From Haematobacter massiliensis (GTDB taxonomy: Bacteria; Pseudomonadota; Alphaproteobacteria; Rhodobacterales; Rhodobacteraceae), in the NCBI RefSeq assembly GCF_000740795.1, contig NZ_JGYG01000003.1, positions 402,717 through 466,716 on the forward strand: a DNA stretch of 64,000 nt, read 5' to 3'. The notes below the pieces were generated by a model. It saw only the letters and a program-made list of their open reading frames with translations. It had not been told where the DNA came from and did not search any database. The translations under genes were made by a program, and so were the position numbers. This document shows, piece by piece, positions 20,813 to 28,626 of this stretch; the first letter of the stretch is position 1; every line of letters begins with the position of its first letter.

Positions 20813-21311
20813 ACATGCCGTTCTAGAAAAATGCCGCTGGACCTCAGGACGCACATGACATGCGGTGAGAGCCCCGCGCGAGACAGAGCTGAGGACGGCA
20901 TTCTCCGCGGCCACTTGTGTGAGCTTCTGGGTAAGGTCACCCGGCAGACGGCCTGCCCGAGACTGTCAAAGATAACTGATAGGGAACAGAAAGACCGTCC
21001 GGGGTCTAAGTCATGCGAGGCAATCGCATGCCCCCCAAAGGTGCCGCCCGGAGCGGTGGCAGATCGCGCGGGGGCGGTTGAGGGCTTTTGCTGGTTGCTG
21101 ACCGGTCAAGTCCAGTGCCCAGGCTTTTCCGGCAAGCGATATCAGGTTGCACGGTGGCGACCCCTTAAACCACATGCGTGTTCTCGCAGGCTCATCCGGG
21201 AAGCAGAAACAAACAATCCGCGGATCCATCAGGAAACTGGTCAGAATCGGCGAGCAGGGCAGAGACGCCATGCGTCCAGCCCATGGATACTATTCACAAT
21301 ATCTGGGAAAC
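20813..21311. other. Non-coding interval downstream of tRNA-Ala and rfbA
   Basis: About 500 bases carry no convincing gene on either strand. A perfect short inverted repeat (CATGCGA, 5-base loop, TCGCATG) lies near 21013-21031. The interval faces the 3' end of tRNA-Ala, a usual integration target, but I found no repeat of the tRNA 3' end and no integrase fragment. Composition is slightly less GC-rich than its neighbours, consistent with relaxed sequence. Confidence 0.5.
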
Positions 21312-21387
<76 letters not shown>

Positions 21388-21475
21388 TCACCGTGGTGGG
21401 CTTTTGAACCATGTGAGCCAGCGTGTCAAGCGAGGGCTGCGGATTTTCGGCTCCCGGTTGAGGCTCGTGGCAGCC

Positions 21476-21508
21476 GGGCTGGCGGGGGTTCGATGCCCCC
21501 GCCAGCCC
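21476..21508 (-). terminator. Long perfect hairpin downstream of gcvP
   Basis: GGGCTGGCGGGGG (21476-21488) pairs perfectly with CCCCCGCCAGCCC (21496-21508), a 13-bp stem with a 7-base loop TTCGATG. It begins 35 bases after the gcvP stop. No T-run follows on the minus strand, but the stem is strong enough to end or protect the gcv mRNA. The loop and upper stem look like a tRNA T arm. Confidence 0.55.
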
Positions 21509-21543
21509 GACTCCTACAAACTGGCCGTCAAAGTCCGGCTCCG

Positions 21544-24381
21544 TCATTCAGCCGCTTCGGCATAGGCCTCCATAGGCGGGCAGATGCAGATCAGGTTGCG
21601 GTCCCCCCAGACGTTGTCCACTCGCCCGACGGGCGGCCAGTACTTGTCCTCGCGGAAGGAGCCGGGCGGGAAACAGCCCTGTTCCCGCGGGTATTTCCGG
21701 TCCCATTCGGCCACGAGATCATTCACCGTATGGGGCGCGAAGCGGAGGGGGCTTTCCGCGGCGAGAAGCTCTCCCCGCTCCACGGCGGCGATCTCCTCAC
21801 GGATGGCCAGCAGAGCGGCGATGAACCGGTCCAGCTCCGCCTGCGTTTCCGATTCGGTCGGTTCCACCATGAGTGTTCCGGGCACCGGGAACGACATCGT
21901 GGGCGCGTGGAAGCCGTTGTCGATCAGCCGCTTGGCGATATCGTCCACCGTCACGCCTGCTTCCGCAAACGGGCGGGTGTCGAGGATGCACTCATGCGCT
22001 ACCCGGCCCGCGCGCCCTTTGTACAGAACCTCATAAGCCCCCTTCAGCCGCGCAGCGATGTAGTTGGCGTTCAGGATCGCCACACGTGTCGCCTGCGTCA
22101 GCCCCGCCCCGCCCATCAGCAGGCAGTAGGCCCAGGAGATGAGCAGGATGGAGGCGGAACCGAAGGGCGCGGCAGAGACCGCCCCCTCCTCCCCCGTCTG
22201 CGGATCGGTAGGCAGGAAGGGCGCGAGATGCGCCTTGACGCCGATCGGCCCCATACCCGGGCCACCGCCGCCATGCGGGATGGCAAAGGTCTTGTGCAGG
22301 TTCAGGTGGCTCACGTCGCCGCCGATCTCACCCGGCTTCACGAGGCCCACCATGGCGTTCATGTTGGCGCCGTCGATATAGACCTGCCCGCCGTGCTCAT
22401 GGGTGATGGCGCAGATCTCGCGCACCGTCTCCTCGAACACACCATGGGTAGAAGGATAGGTGATCATGACAGCGGCGAGATTTCCGCCTGCGGCTGCGGC
22501 CTTTGCCCGGAAATCCTCCACGTCGATGTCGCCGTCCGGCATTGCCTTCACAGGCACGACCTTCATGCCAACCATCTGTGCCGAGGCCGGGTTGGTGCCA
22601 TGGGCGGAGACCGGGATCAGGCAGATGTTGCGATGCCCCTCCCCCCGGGACCGGTGATAGGCAGCGATGGTAAGAAGCCCCGCATATTCCCCCTGCGCGC
22701 CGGAATTGGGCTGCATGGAGAAGGCATCATAGCCGGTGATCGTGCAGAGCTTCTCGGACAGATCCTTCACCACCTCCGCATAGCCCTGTGCCTGATCGAT
22801 CGGCGCAAAGGGATGCAGCGTGTTGAAGGCCGGCCAGGTGATCGGCATCATCTCTGCCGCCGCGTTCAGCTTCATCGTGCAGGAGCCGAGCGGGATCATC
22901 GCCCGGTCCAGCGCCAGGTCACGGTCCGACAGGCGGCGCATGTAGCGCATCATCTCGGATTCCGCCCGGTTCATCTGGAACACTGGGTGGGTGAGATATT
23001 CGGACTGCCGGATCAGCGCGTCGGGGAAGCCGATGCCGGCTGCCTCGGGCGCGTCGCCCTCGATGCCGAAGGCTTTCAGCAGACGGCCCAGCACCTCCTC
23101 ATCGGCGATTTCGTCCATGGAGATGCCGACGCGGTCGGTGCCCACCTTGCGCAGGTTGATCCCCTGCTGCACGGCAGCAGCCAGGATCCCGGCCTGCCCT
23201 ACGCCGACCTCGACGGTGATCGTATCGAAGAACGCCTCCGGCCGCACGGGAAGCCCCGCCGCCTTCAGCGCCGCAGCCAACCGCACGGTGCGGAAGTGGA
23301 TGCGCTCGGCAATGGCGCGCAGACCCTTCGGCCCGTGGAACACGGCGTAGAAGGACGCCATCACCGCCAGCAGCGCCTGCGCCGTGCAGACGTTCGACGT
23401 GGCCTTCTCCCGCCGGATATGCTGCTCGCGCGTCTGAAGTGCGAGCCGATAGGCTCGGTTGCCGCGTGCATCGACGGAGACCCCGACGATCCGGCCCGGC
23501 ATGTTGCGCTTGAACTCGTCCCGGCAGGACATGAAGGCGGCGTGCGGACCGCCATAACCCATCGGAACGCCGAACCGCTGGGCAGAGCCCACGGCGATAT
23601 CTGCGCCCATCGCGCCCGGCTCTTTCAGCATGGTGAGCGCAAGCAGATCCGTCGCCACCACGGCCAGCGCCTTTGCCTCATGCAGCGCGGCGATGAGGTC
23701 GGTGAAATCCCGCACGTCGCCATGGGTGCCGGGATACTGGAAGATCGCCCCGAACACCGATGCCGGGTCCAGCGTTTCCGGTGCGCCCCTGACGATCTCG
23801 ATACCAAGGGGCGCGGCCCGCGTCTCGATGACCGCGAGGGTCTGCGGGTGCAGGTTCTCATCGACGAAAAAGCCCTTTGCCTTGGACTTCGCGCTCCGCT
23901 GGGCCATGGTCATGGCTTCGGCGGCCGCGGTCGCTTCGTCGAGCAGCGAGGCATTGGCCACCGGCAGCCCGGTCAGATCCGACACCATCGTCTGGAAATT
24001 CAGCAATGCCTCCAGCCGGCCCTGCGCGATCTCCGGCTGGTAGGGGGTATAGGCGGTATACCACGCGGGGTTTTCAAGAATGTTCCGCTGGATCGCGGGC
24101 GGCGTCACCGTGCCGTAGTAGCCCTGCCCGATCAGGCTGACCATCACCCTGTTCTTCGCGGCGACATCGGTGAGCTTCTGGAGCAGCTTGTGCTCCGCCA
24201 GCGGCGCCCAGTCGAGCGGCTCCGACTGTCGGATGGAGGCGGGGATCGTCTGGTCGATCAGGTCGTCCAGCGACGCGACACCGACAGCAGCCAGCATCTC
24301 CTCCATCTCGGCGGGCGACGGGCCGATATGGCGGCGGTTGGCAAAGTCGTAGGGGTCGTAATCGGTGCGCTTGTAGGTCAT
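21544..24381 (-). CDS. gcvP: Glycine dehydrogenase (decarboxylating), P protein
   Basis: The 945-residue full-length P protein decarboxylates glycine with pyridoxal phosphate and passes the aminomethyl group to lipoyl-GcvH. The N-terminal half begins [15 protein letters not shown] and contains [20 protein letters not shown]; the C-terminal half has the PLP lysine in [20 protein letters not shown] (Lys697) preceded by [13 protein letters not shown] 24381 has GGGAG eight bases upstream. It is the last gene of gcvT-gcvH-VOC-gcvP, with 18 bases after the VOC gene. Confidence 0.97.
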   Translation of the reverse strand: MTYKRTDYDPYDFANRRHIGPSPAEMEEMLAAVGVASLDDLIDQTIPASIRQSEPLDWAPLAEHKLLQKLTDVAAKNRVMVSLIGQGYYGTVTPPAIQRNILENPAWYTAYTPYQPEIAQGRLEALLNFQTMVSDLTGLPVANASLLDEATAAAEAMTMAQRSAKSKAKGFFVDENLHPQTLAVIETRAAPLGIEIVRGAPETLDPASVFGAIFQYPGTHGDVRDFTDLIAALHEAKALAVVATDLLALTMLKEPGAMGADIAVGSAQRFGVPMGYGGPHAAFMSCRDEFKRNMPGRIVGVSVDARGNRAYRLALQTREQHIRREKATSNVCTAQALLAVMASFYAVFHGPKGLRAIAERIHFRTVRLAAALKAAGLPVRPEAFFDTITVEVGVGQAGILAAAVQQGINLRKVGTDRVGISMDEIADEEVLGRLLKAFGIEGDAPEAAGIGFPDALIRQSEYLTHPVFQMNRAESEMMRYMRRLSDRDLALDRAMIPLGSCTMKLNAAAEMMPITWPAFNTLHPFAPIDQAQGYAEVVKDLSEKLCTITGYDAFSMQPNSGAQGEYAGLLTIAAYHRSRGEGHRNICLIPVSAHGTNPASAQMVGMKVVPVKAMPDGDIDVEDFRAKAAAAGGNLAAVMITYPSTHGVFEETVREICAITHEHGGQVYIDGANMNAMVGLVKPGEIGGDVSHLNLHKTFAIPHGGGGPGMGPIGVKAHLAPFLPTDPQTGEEGAVSAAPFGSASILLISWAYCLLMGGAGLTQATRVAILNANYIAARLKGAYEVLYKGRAGRVAHECILDTRPFAEAGVTVDDIAKRLIDNGFHAPTMSFPVPGTLMVEPTESETQAELDRFIAALLAIREEIAAVERGELLAAESPLRFAPHTVNDLVAEWDRKYPREQGCFPPGSFREDKYWPPVGRVDNVWGDRNLICICPPMEAYAEAAE

Positions 24382-24399
24382 GGCTCCCACTCCCGGGCG

Positions 24400-24747
24400 T
24401 CAGGCATGGCTCAGAACGTTGACGAGATTGCCCGCCGGATCGCGAAGAAAGACGCGGCGGACGCCCCATGGCTCTTCCATGGGACCGTATTCGATGGCTG
24501 CACCGTGCGAGGTTGCACGCTCCAGCACACTGTCGAGATCATCGACCTCGATGGAGAGGGCGGGGAGCGGGGTACCGCTGCCGCCCTCGGAGGCGAGGCT
24601 CATCTGGGTGGTGGACGCGTCCCCGGCAAGCGTGACGATGAAACCGTGATCCATCACCGGACGAAGACCGAACACCGCCTCATAGAAGGCGGCGAGGCGC
24701 TGCGGATCGGCCGAAGGCAAGTTCGGCACGATCCGCAGGACGGTCAC
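24400..24747 (-). CDS. VOC-superfamily (glyoxalase-like) protein inside the gcv operon
   Basis: The 115-residue single-module vicinal-oxygen-chelate protein carries typical beta-alpha-beta pieces: DPQRLAAFYEAVFGLRPVMD, ALSIEVDDLDSVLERATSHG and RVFLRDPAGNLVNVLSH. The candidate metal residues are less obvious than in GloA, because the first strand has no His, so it may bind rather than isomerise its ligand. The GTG start overlaps the gcvH stop by 4 bases (GTGA), and gcvP follows, so it is translationally embedded in the glycine cleavage operon. Substrate unknown; a role in glycine or one-carbon metabolism is only suggested by position. Confidence 0.85.
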   Translation of the reverse strand: MTVLRIVPNLPSADPQRLAAFYEAVFGLRPVMDHGFIVTLAGDASTTQMSLASEGGSGTPLPALSIEVDDLDSVLERATSHGAAIEYGPMEEPWGVRRVFLRDPAGNLVNVLSHA

Positions 24748-25124
24748 GAGATGAAGTCCTTGTAGGCGTCCTCGTCCATGAAGTCTTCGATCAGGTCGAT
24801 CGAATCGAGCTTCATCTTGAAGAACCACGCCGCCCCCTGCGCGTCGTCGTTGACGAGGGCGGGGTTTTCGGAGAGCACGGTATTCACCTCCACGATCTCG
24901 CCCTCCACAGGGGCGAGGATGTCGGAGGCGGCCTTGACGCTCTCGATCACCACGACTTCGTCGCTCTGGGCGACCATGGTGCCCGGCTCCGGCAGTTCCA
25001 CGAAGACCACGTCGCCCAGCTGCTCGGCGGCATAGTCCGTGATTCCAACCACGACGAGGTCACCCTCGACGCGGAGCCATTCATGTTCTTCCGTAAACCG
25101 GATCGTTCCGTTGGCGACGCTCAT
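24744..25124 (-). CDS. gcvH: Glycine cleavage system H protein
   Basis: The 126-residue lipoyl carrier shuttles the aminomethyl group between P, T and L proteins. It starts IRFTEEHEWLRVEGD, contains GITDYAAEQLGDVVFVELPE, and has the lipoylation site VVVIESVKAASDI with Lys64. It lies nine bases after the gcvT stop, with CGAGGGA before its ATG. Normal length; cytosolic. Confidence 0.97.
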   Translation of the reverse strand: MSVANGTIRFTEEHEWLRVEGDLVVVGITDYAAEQLGDVVFVELPEPGTMVAQSDEVVVIESVKAASDILAPVEGEIVEVNTVLSENPALVNDDAQGAAWFFKMKLDSIDLIEDFMDEDAYKDFIS

Positions 25125-25133
25125 TTTCCCTCG

Positions 25134-26249
25134 CTAGCGTTTGTAAGTGGCGGGACGGAAAGGCAGGTCGGTGACGATGGCGGCCATCCGGCGGCCCCGC
25201 ACCTCGCCCCAGACAGTCGTGCCGGAGGCGGAGAGTTCCATGGGAAGATAGCCCATCGACATCGGGCGCGCGATACTCGGCCCGAAACCGCCCGACGTGA
25301 CTTCTCCCACGGGATCACCGCCCGTTTCGGCGGCATAAAGGGGTGTGCCCTCCCGCATGGGGGCGCGCCCCTCCGGCAGCAGGCCGACACGCCGCCGGGC
25401 GGCGCCGGTTTCCAGCTCTTCCAGAATACGCGATGCGCCGGGGAATCCGCCCGCGCGGGCGCCCCCCGTGCGGCGCACCTTCTGCATCGCCCATTCCAGC
25501 GCGCCCTCGACGGGCGTCGTGGTGGTATCGATGTCATGGCCATAAAGGCACAGGCCCGCCTCCAGCCGCAGGCTGTCCCGCGCGCCAAGGCCGATGGGCA
25601 GGACCTCCTCCATGGCAAGGAGCGCCTCTGCCAGCGCCAGGGCCTTGGACTCCGGCACGGAGATCTCGAACCCGTCCTCGCCGGTATAGCCGGAGCGCGA
25701 GATCCACAGATCGGCCCCGTCCCACGCATGGGTGGCGACATCCATGAAGCGCATGTCCGCCACGCCGGGAACCAGCCGGGCCAGCGCGGCCTCCGCTTGC
25801 GGCCCCTGCAGGGCAAGCAGCGCGCGGTGTGTCAGCGGTTCCACCGTGACGCGGGTGCCGATGGTGCGCTGCATATGGGCGATATCGTCGTCCTTGCAGG
25901 CGGCGTTCACCACGACGAACAGATGGTCGCCACGGTTCGCCACCATTAGGTCGTCCAGAATGCCGCCATCGTCATTGGTGAAGAGCGCATAGCGCTGCCG
26001 CCCTTCCTTCAGCCCGAGGATATCGACCGGAACCAGCGTCTCCAGCGCTTCCGCCGCGCCGTCACCGCGGAGGATCACCTGCCCCATGTGACTGACATCG
26101 AACAGACCCGCGGCGTCCCGCGTATGGAGATGTTCCTTCATCACGCCGGCAGGATACTGCACGGGCATGTCGTACCCCGCGAAGGGCACCATCTTCGCGC
26201 CGAGGCGCAGATGCAGATCATGAAGGACCGTTTGCTTCAGCCCGGCCAT
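25134..26249 (-). CDS. gcvT: Glycine cleavage system T protein (aminomethyltransferase)
   Basis: The 371-residue protein transfers the one-carbon unit from H-bound aminomethyl to tetrahydrofolate, giving 5,10-methylene-THF and ammonia. Blocks are [59 protein letters not shown] and the C-terminal [20 protein letters not shown]. It is the first gene of the operon, directly under the glycine riboswitch. The product feeds FolD and Fhs, which are encoded at the other end of this window. Confidence 0.97.
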   Translation of the reverse strand: MAGLKQTVLHDLHLRLGAKMVPFAGYDMPVQYPAGVMKEHLHTRDAAGLFDVSHMGQVILRGDGAAEALETLVPVDILGLKEGRQRYALFTNDDGGILDDLMVANRGDHLFVVVNAACKDDDIAHMQRTIGTRVTVEPLTHRALLALQGPQAEAALARLVPGVADMRFMDVATHAWDGADLWISRSGYTGEDGFEISVPESKALALAEALLAMEEVLPIGLGARDSLRLEAGLCLYGHDIDTTTTPVEGALEWAMQKVRRTGGARAGGFPGASRILEELETGAARRRVGLLPEGRAPMREGTPLYAAETGGDPVGEVTSGGFGPSIARPMSMGYLPMELSASGTTVWGEVRGRRMAAIVTDLPFRPATYKR

Positions 26250-26310
26250 CTTAGTCTCCCCGTCTCGCCGGCAAGACCCGGCACCCTGGAACGGATTACC
26301 CCCGCTCGTA

Positions 26311-26466
26311 GGTGCCCCCTCTGTCCTTTGCGCCTGAGATCGTTATCCCTTCGGCGGACGCTGTCGCGCCTCTCTCCAGAGTCTTTTGCCAGAACGGTCC
26401 GTTCGCCTGAGAGTTTACCGGGGCGGTTGCTCCTTCGGCACCGGGATTTCACCGGTTCTCCCGATC
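26311..26466 (-). ncRNA. Tandem glycine riboswitch upstream of gcvT
   Basis: On the minus strand two successive glycine aptamers can be read. The first starts CGGGAGAACCGGTG and contains GCCGAAGGAGCAA, AACTCTCAGGC and ACTCTGGAGAG. The second, joined by a short linker, contains GCCGAAGGGATAA, ATCTCAGGCGCAAAGGACAG and AGGGGGCACC. The CCGAAGG and CTCAGGC elements are the conserved glycine-binding core. Tandem glycine aptamers typically switch on gcv operons when glycine is high. It ends about 60 bases before the gcvT start. Confidence 0.93.
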
Positions 26467-26478
26467 CTGACAGGCCCG

Positions 26479-26507
26479 CTCTAGCCCGAGGCGGGTGTCT
26501 CTGGCAA
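26479..26507 (-). promoter_or_regulatory. Candidate gcv promoter
   Basis: On the minus strand TTGCCA (26507-26502) and CTAGAG (26484-26479) are 17 bases apart, ending about 13 bases before the first riboswitch aptamer. Spacing and placement are right for the transcription start of the riboswitch leader; the -10 match is weak. Confidence 0.4.
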
Positions 26508-26553
26508 GGGGCTTGGCAAGGGCCGCCTGCGCCCTATGGCCCGAAAGCCGAAC

Positions 26554-26573
26554 GGGCGAGGTTTCCCCCGCCC
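26554..26573 (-). terminator. Terminator-like hairpin after amtB
   Basis: GGGCGAGG (26554-26561) and CCCCGCCC (26566-26573) form an 8-bp stem with one wobble over a 4-base loop, 28 bases past the amtB stop on the minus strand. The bases after it are only mildly T-containing. Confidence 0.45.
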
Positions 26574-26601
26574 ATCTGCATGTTTTCGCGGCAGACGCCG
26601 A

Positions 26602-27963
26602 TCAGTAGTGGTAGGCGCTTTCGCCGTGCGAGGTCAGGTCGAGACCCTGACGCTCCGAGTCCGCGGTGACGCGAAGGCCGACGATCATGTCCACGATCTT
26701 GAACAGGATGAAGGACGCCACACCACACCACACGATCGTCACGAGAACCGCCTTGATCTGCACCCAGACCTGCGCCCCCATCGTCACGCCTTCCGCATAG
26801 CCGATACCGCCGAGCGAGGTGGAGGCGAAGATGCCGGTGCCGATGGCGCCGACGATGCCGCCCACGCCGTGGATGCCGAACACGTCAAGGCTGTCGTCGT
26901 AGCCGAACTTGATCTTGATGACCGCGACGAAGAAGTAACAGACCACCGAAGCGATCGCGCCGAGGACGATGGCGCCGATCGGGCCGATGATGCCTGCCGC
27001 CGGGGTAACGGCAACAAGACCCGCCACCAGACCGGAAGCCGCGCCGAGCATGGAGGCCTTGCCGCGGGCCAGCCCTTCGACGATGCACCAGGCAAGAATC
27101 GCGCCTGCCGTTGCCGTGAAGGTGTTGATCATAGCCAGCGCTGCGCCGCCGTTCGCCTCGAGGTTGGAACCGGCGTTGAAACCGAACCAGCCAACCCACA
27201 GAATGGAAGCGCCGACCATGGTGAGCGTCATCGAATGCGGCGCCATCATGTCCTTGCCGTAGCCGATACGGGGACCGATCACCAGCGCCCCGACGAGCGC
27301 CGCGATACCGGCGTTGATGTGGACGACCGTGCCGCCCGCGAAGTCGAGCGCGCCCCAGTTGTAGATCATGCCCGCCGAATCCCAGACCATATGCGCGATC
27401 GGGAAGTAGACGACCGTGACCCACAGCAGGATGAAGAGCATGAGGGCGGAGAACTTGATCCGCTCGGCGAAGGAACCGACGATCAGCGCGGGCGTGATGC
27501 AGGCGAAAGTCATCTGGAAACAGATGAACACATATTCCGGGATCACGTAGTCATCCGAGAAGGTCGCGGCCATGCTGTCCATGGTCACGCCGGACAGGAA
27601 CATCTTGGCCAGACCGCCCCAGTAGGGGCTGGTGGAGCCGCCAAAGGCCATGGAATAGCCGTAAACGACCCAGACCACGATCACCATCGCGGTAATGAGC
27701 GTACACTGCATGAGCACGGAGAGCATGTTCTTCGTGCGGACGAGACCGCCGTAGAACAGCGCGAGACCCGGCAGGATCATGAAGAGCACGAGCACGGTCG
27801 AAACGAGCATCCACGCCACGTCGCCCTTGTCCATCGTCGGCCCGACTGCCTCCACCACCGTCTCCACGGCGGGTGTCGTGGCATCCTGCGCCCAGGCGAG
27901 GGCCGGTGCGAGCGCCGTCAGCGCGGTCGCCGCCCCCCCCCAGAAAATATTCCTCGATTTCAT
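26602..27963 (-). CDS. amtB: Ammonium transporter AmtB
   Basis: The 453-residue inner-membrane channel conducts ammonium/ammonia when nitrogen is scarce. It has a cleavable signal peptide (ATALTALAPALAWAQ), then about 11 membrane segments. Conserved pieces include FYGGLVRTKNMLSVLMQ, DFAGGTVVHINAGIAALVGA with a pore His, LWVGWFGFNAGSNLEANG and DVFGIHGVGGIVGAIGTGIF with the second pore His. It follows glnK by 28 bases, the universal glnK-amtB pairing in which GlnK plugs the channel. Confidence 0.97.
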   Translation of the reverse strand: MKSRNIFWGGAATALTALAPALAWAQDATTPAVETVVEAVGPTMDKGDVAWMLVSTVLVLFMILPGLALFYGGLVRTKNMLSVLMQCTLITAMVIVVWVVYGYSMAFGGSTSPYWGGLAKMFLSGVTMDSMAATFSDDYVIPEYVFICFQMTFACITPALIVGSFAERIKFSALMLFILLWVTVVYFPIAHMVWDSAGMIYNWGALDFAGGTVVHINAGIAALVGALVIGPRIGYGKDMMAPHSMTLTMVGASILWVGWFGFNAGSNLEANGGAALAMINTFTATAGAILAWCIVEGLARGKASMLGAASGLVAGLVAVTPAAGIIGPIGAIVLGAIASVVCYFFVAVIKIKFGYDDSLDVFGIHGVGGIVGAIGTGIFASTSLGGIGYAEGVTMGAQVWVQIKAVLVTIVWCGVASFILFKIVDMIVGLRVTADSERQGLDLTSHGESAYHY

Positions 27964-27991
27964 TTGCGAATACCTTTCTGTCCCGTCCGCG

Positions 27992-28336
27992 TTACAGCGC
28001 GTCGTCGTTGATTTCGCCCGTCCGCACCCGGACAGCCTGGGCCACGTCGAGAACGAAGATCTTGCCGTCGCCGATCTTGTCGGTTCGCGCGGTTCTCTGA
28101 ATTGTCTCGACCACCTGATCGGCCAGCACGTCGCTTACGACGATCTCCAGCTTGATCTTCGGAACGAAGTTCACGGCATATTCGGCGCCCCGGTAGATCT
28201 CGGTATGACCCGATTGCGACCCGAAGCCCTTGATCTCGGTCACCATCATGCCGCGAACGCCAATGGACGTGAGCGCTTCGCGCACCTCCTCCAGCTTGAA
28301 CGGCTTGATTGCTGCGATGATGAGTTTCACGTCCAT
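27992..28336 (-). CDS. glnK: Nitrogen regulatory protein PII (GlnK)
   Basis: The 114-residue PII protein senses 2-oxoglutarate and ATP/ADP and blocks AmtB. It starts MDVKLIIAAIKPFKLEEVRE; the T-loop carries RGAEYAVNFVPK with Tyr53 (equivalent to the uridylylated Tyr51), and the C-terminal GDGKIFVLDVAQAVRVRTGE is the PII signature. The start ATG has GGAAGGG upstream. Placement before amtB marks it as GlnK rather than GlnB. Confidence 0.97.
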   Translation of the reverse strand: MDVKLIIAAIKPFKLEEVREALTSIGVRGMMVTEIKGFGSQSGHTEIYRGAEYAVNFVPKIKLEIVVSDVLADQVVETIQRTARTDKIGDGKIFVLDVAQAVRVRTGEINDDAL

Positions 28337-28457
28337 ACCCTTCCGTTAAGGGAGGCTTCTTGCGAGCCCACGGCGATAGCAGGCGCATAAGCCCCCGTTC
28401 TGACAAGGCATTAGCTCACAAAAGCGTCATTCACGCGAGGACAATATGCCTGATTTT

Positions 28458-28474
28458 TGTACATTTTCGGCACA
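28458..28474. promoter_or_regulatory. Possible dyad in the glnK/PBP divergent spacer
   Basis: TGTAC and GCACA flank a 7-base centre in an imperfect dyad, within an unusually AT-rich stretch (about 28440-28505) of the 290-base spacer between divergent glnK and the PBP gene. Nitrogen control by NtrC would be expected for glnK, and the dyad is only loosely similar to NtrC sites. No -24/-12 sigma-54 element is visible. Confidence 0.25.
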
Positions 28475-28626
28475 TCGCATAATATTAGGGCGTTTTGTAA
28501 ACCAGACTGTGATCGTCCCGCTCTCCCCTTCCGCTTAAATTGCGCTATGCTGCGGCATCAAATCATCAGACCGACCCGCTTCAGGCATCCAGCTCAGGCG
28601 CGAGGACGGCGACAGGCGAGCTGAGG

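Noticed and set aside
20813..21311. Integrase or phage attachment site next to tRNA-Ala
   Set aside because: No duplicate of the tRNA 3' end and no integrase fragment in the 500-base interval.
26536..28011. 491-codon His/Asp/Arg-rich frame opposite amtB
   Set aside because: Typical reverse complement of a membrane protein gene; amtB is unambiguous.
28337..28626. Sigma-54 promoter for glnK
   Set aside because: No GG-N10-GC type -24/-12 element could be found on the minus strand upstream of glnK.
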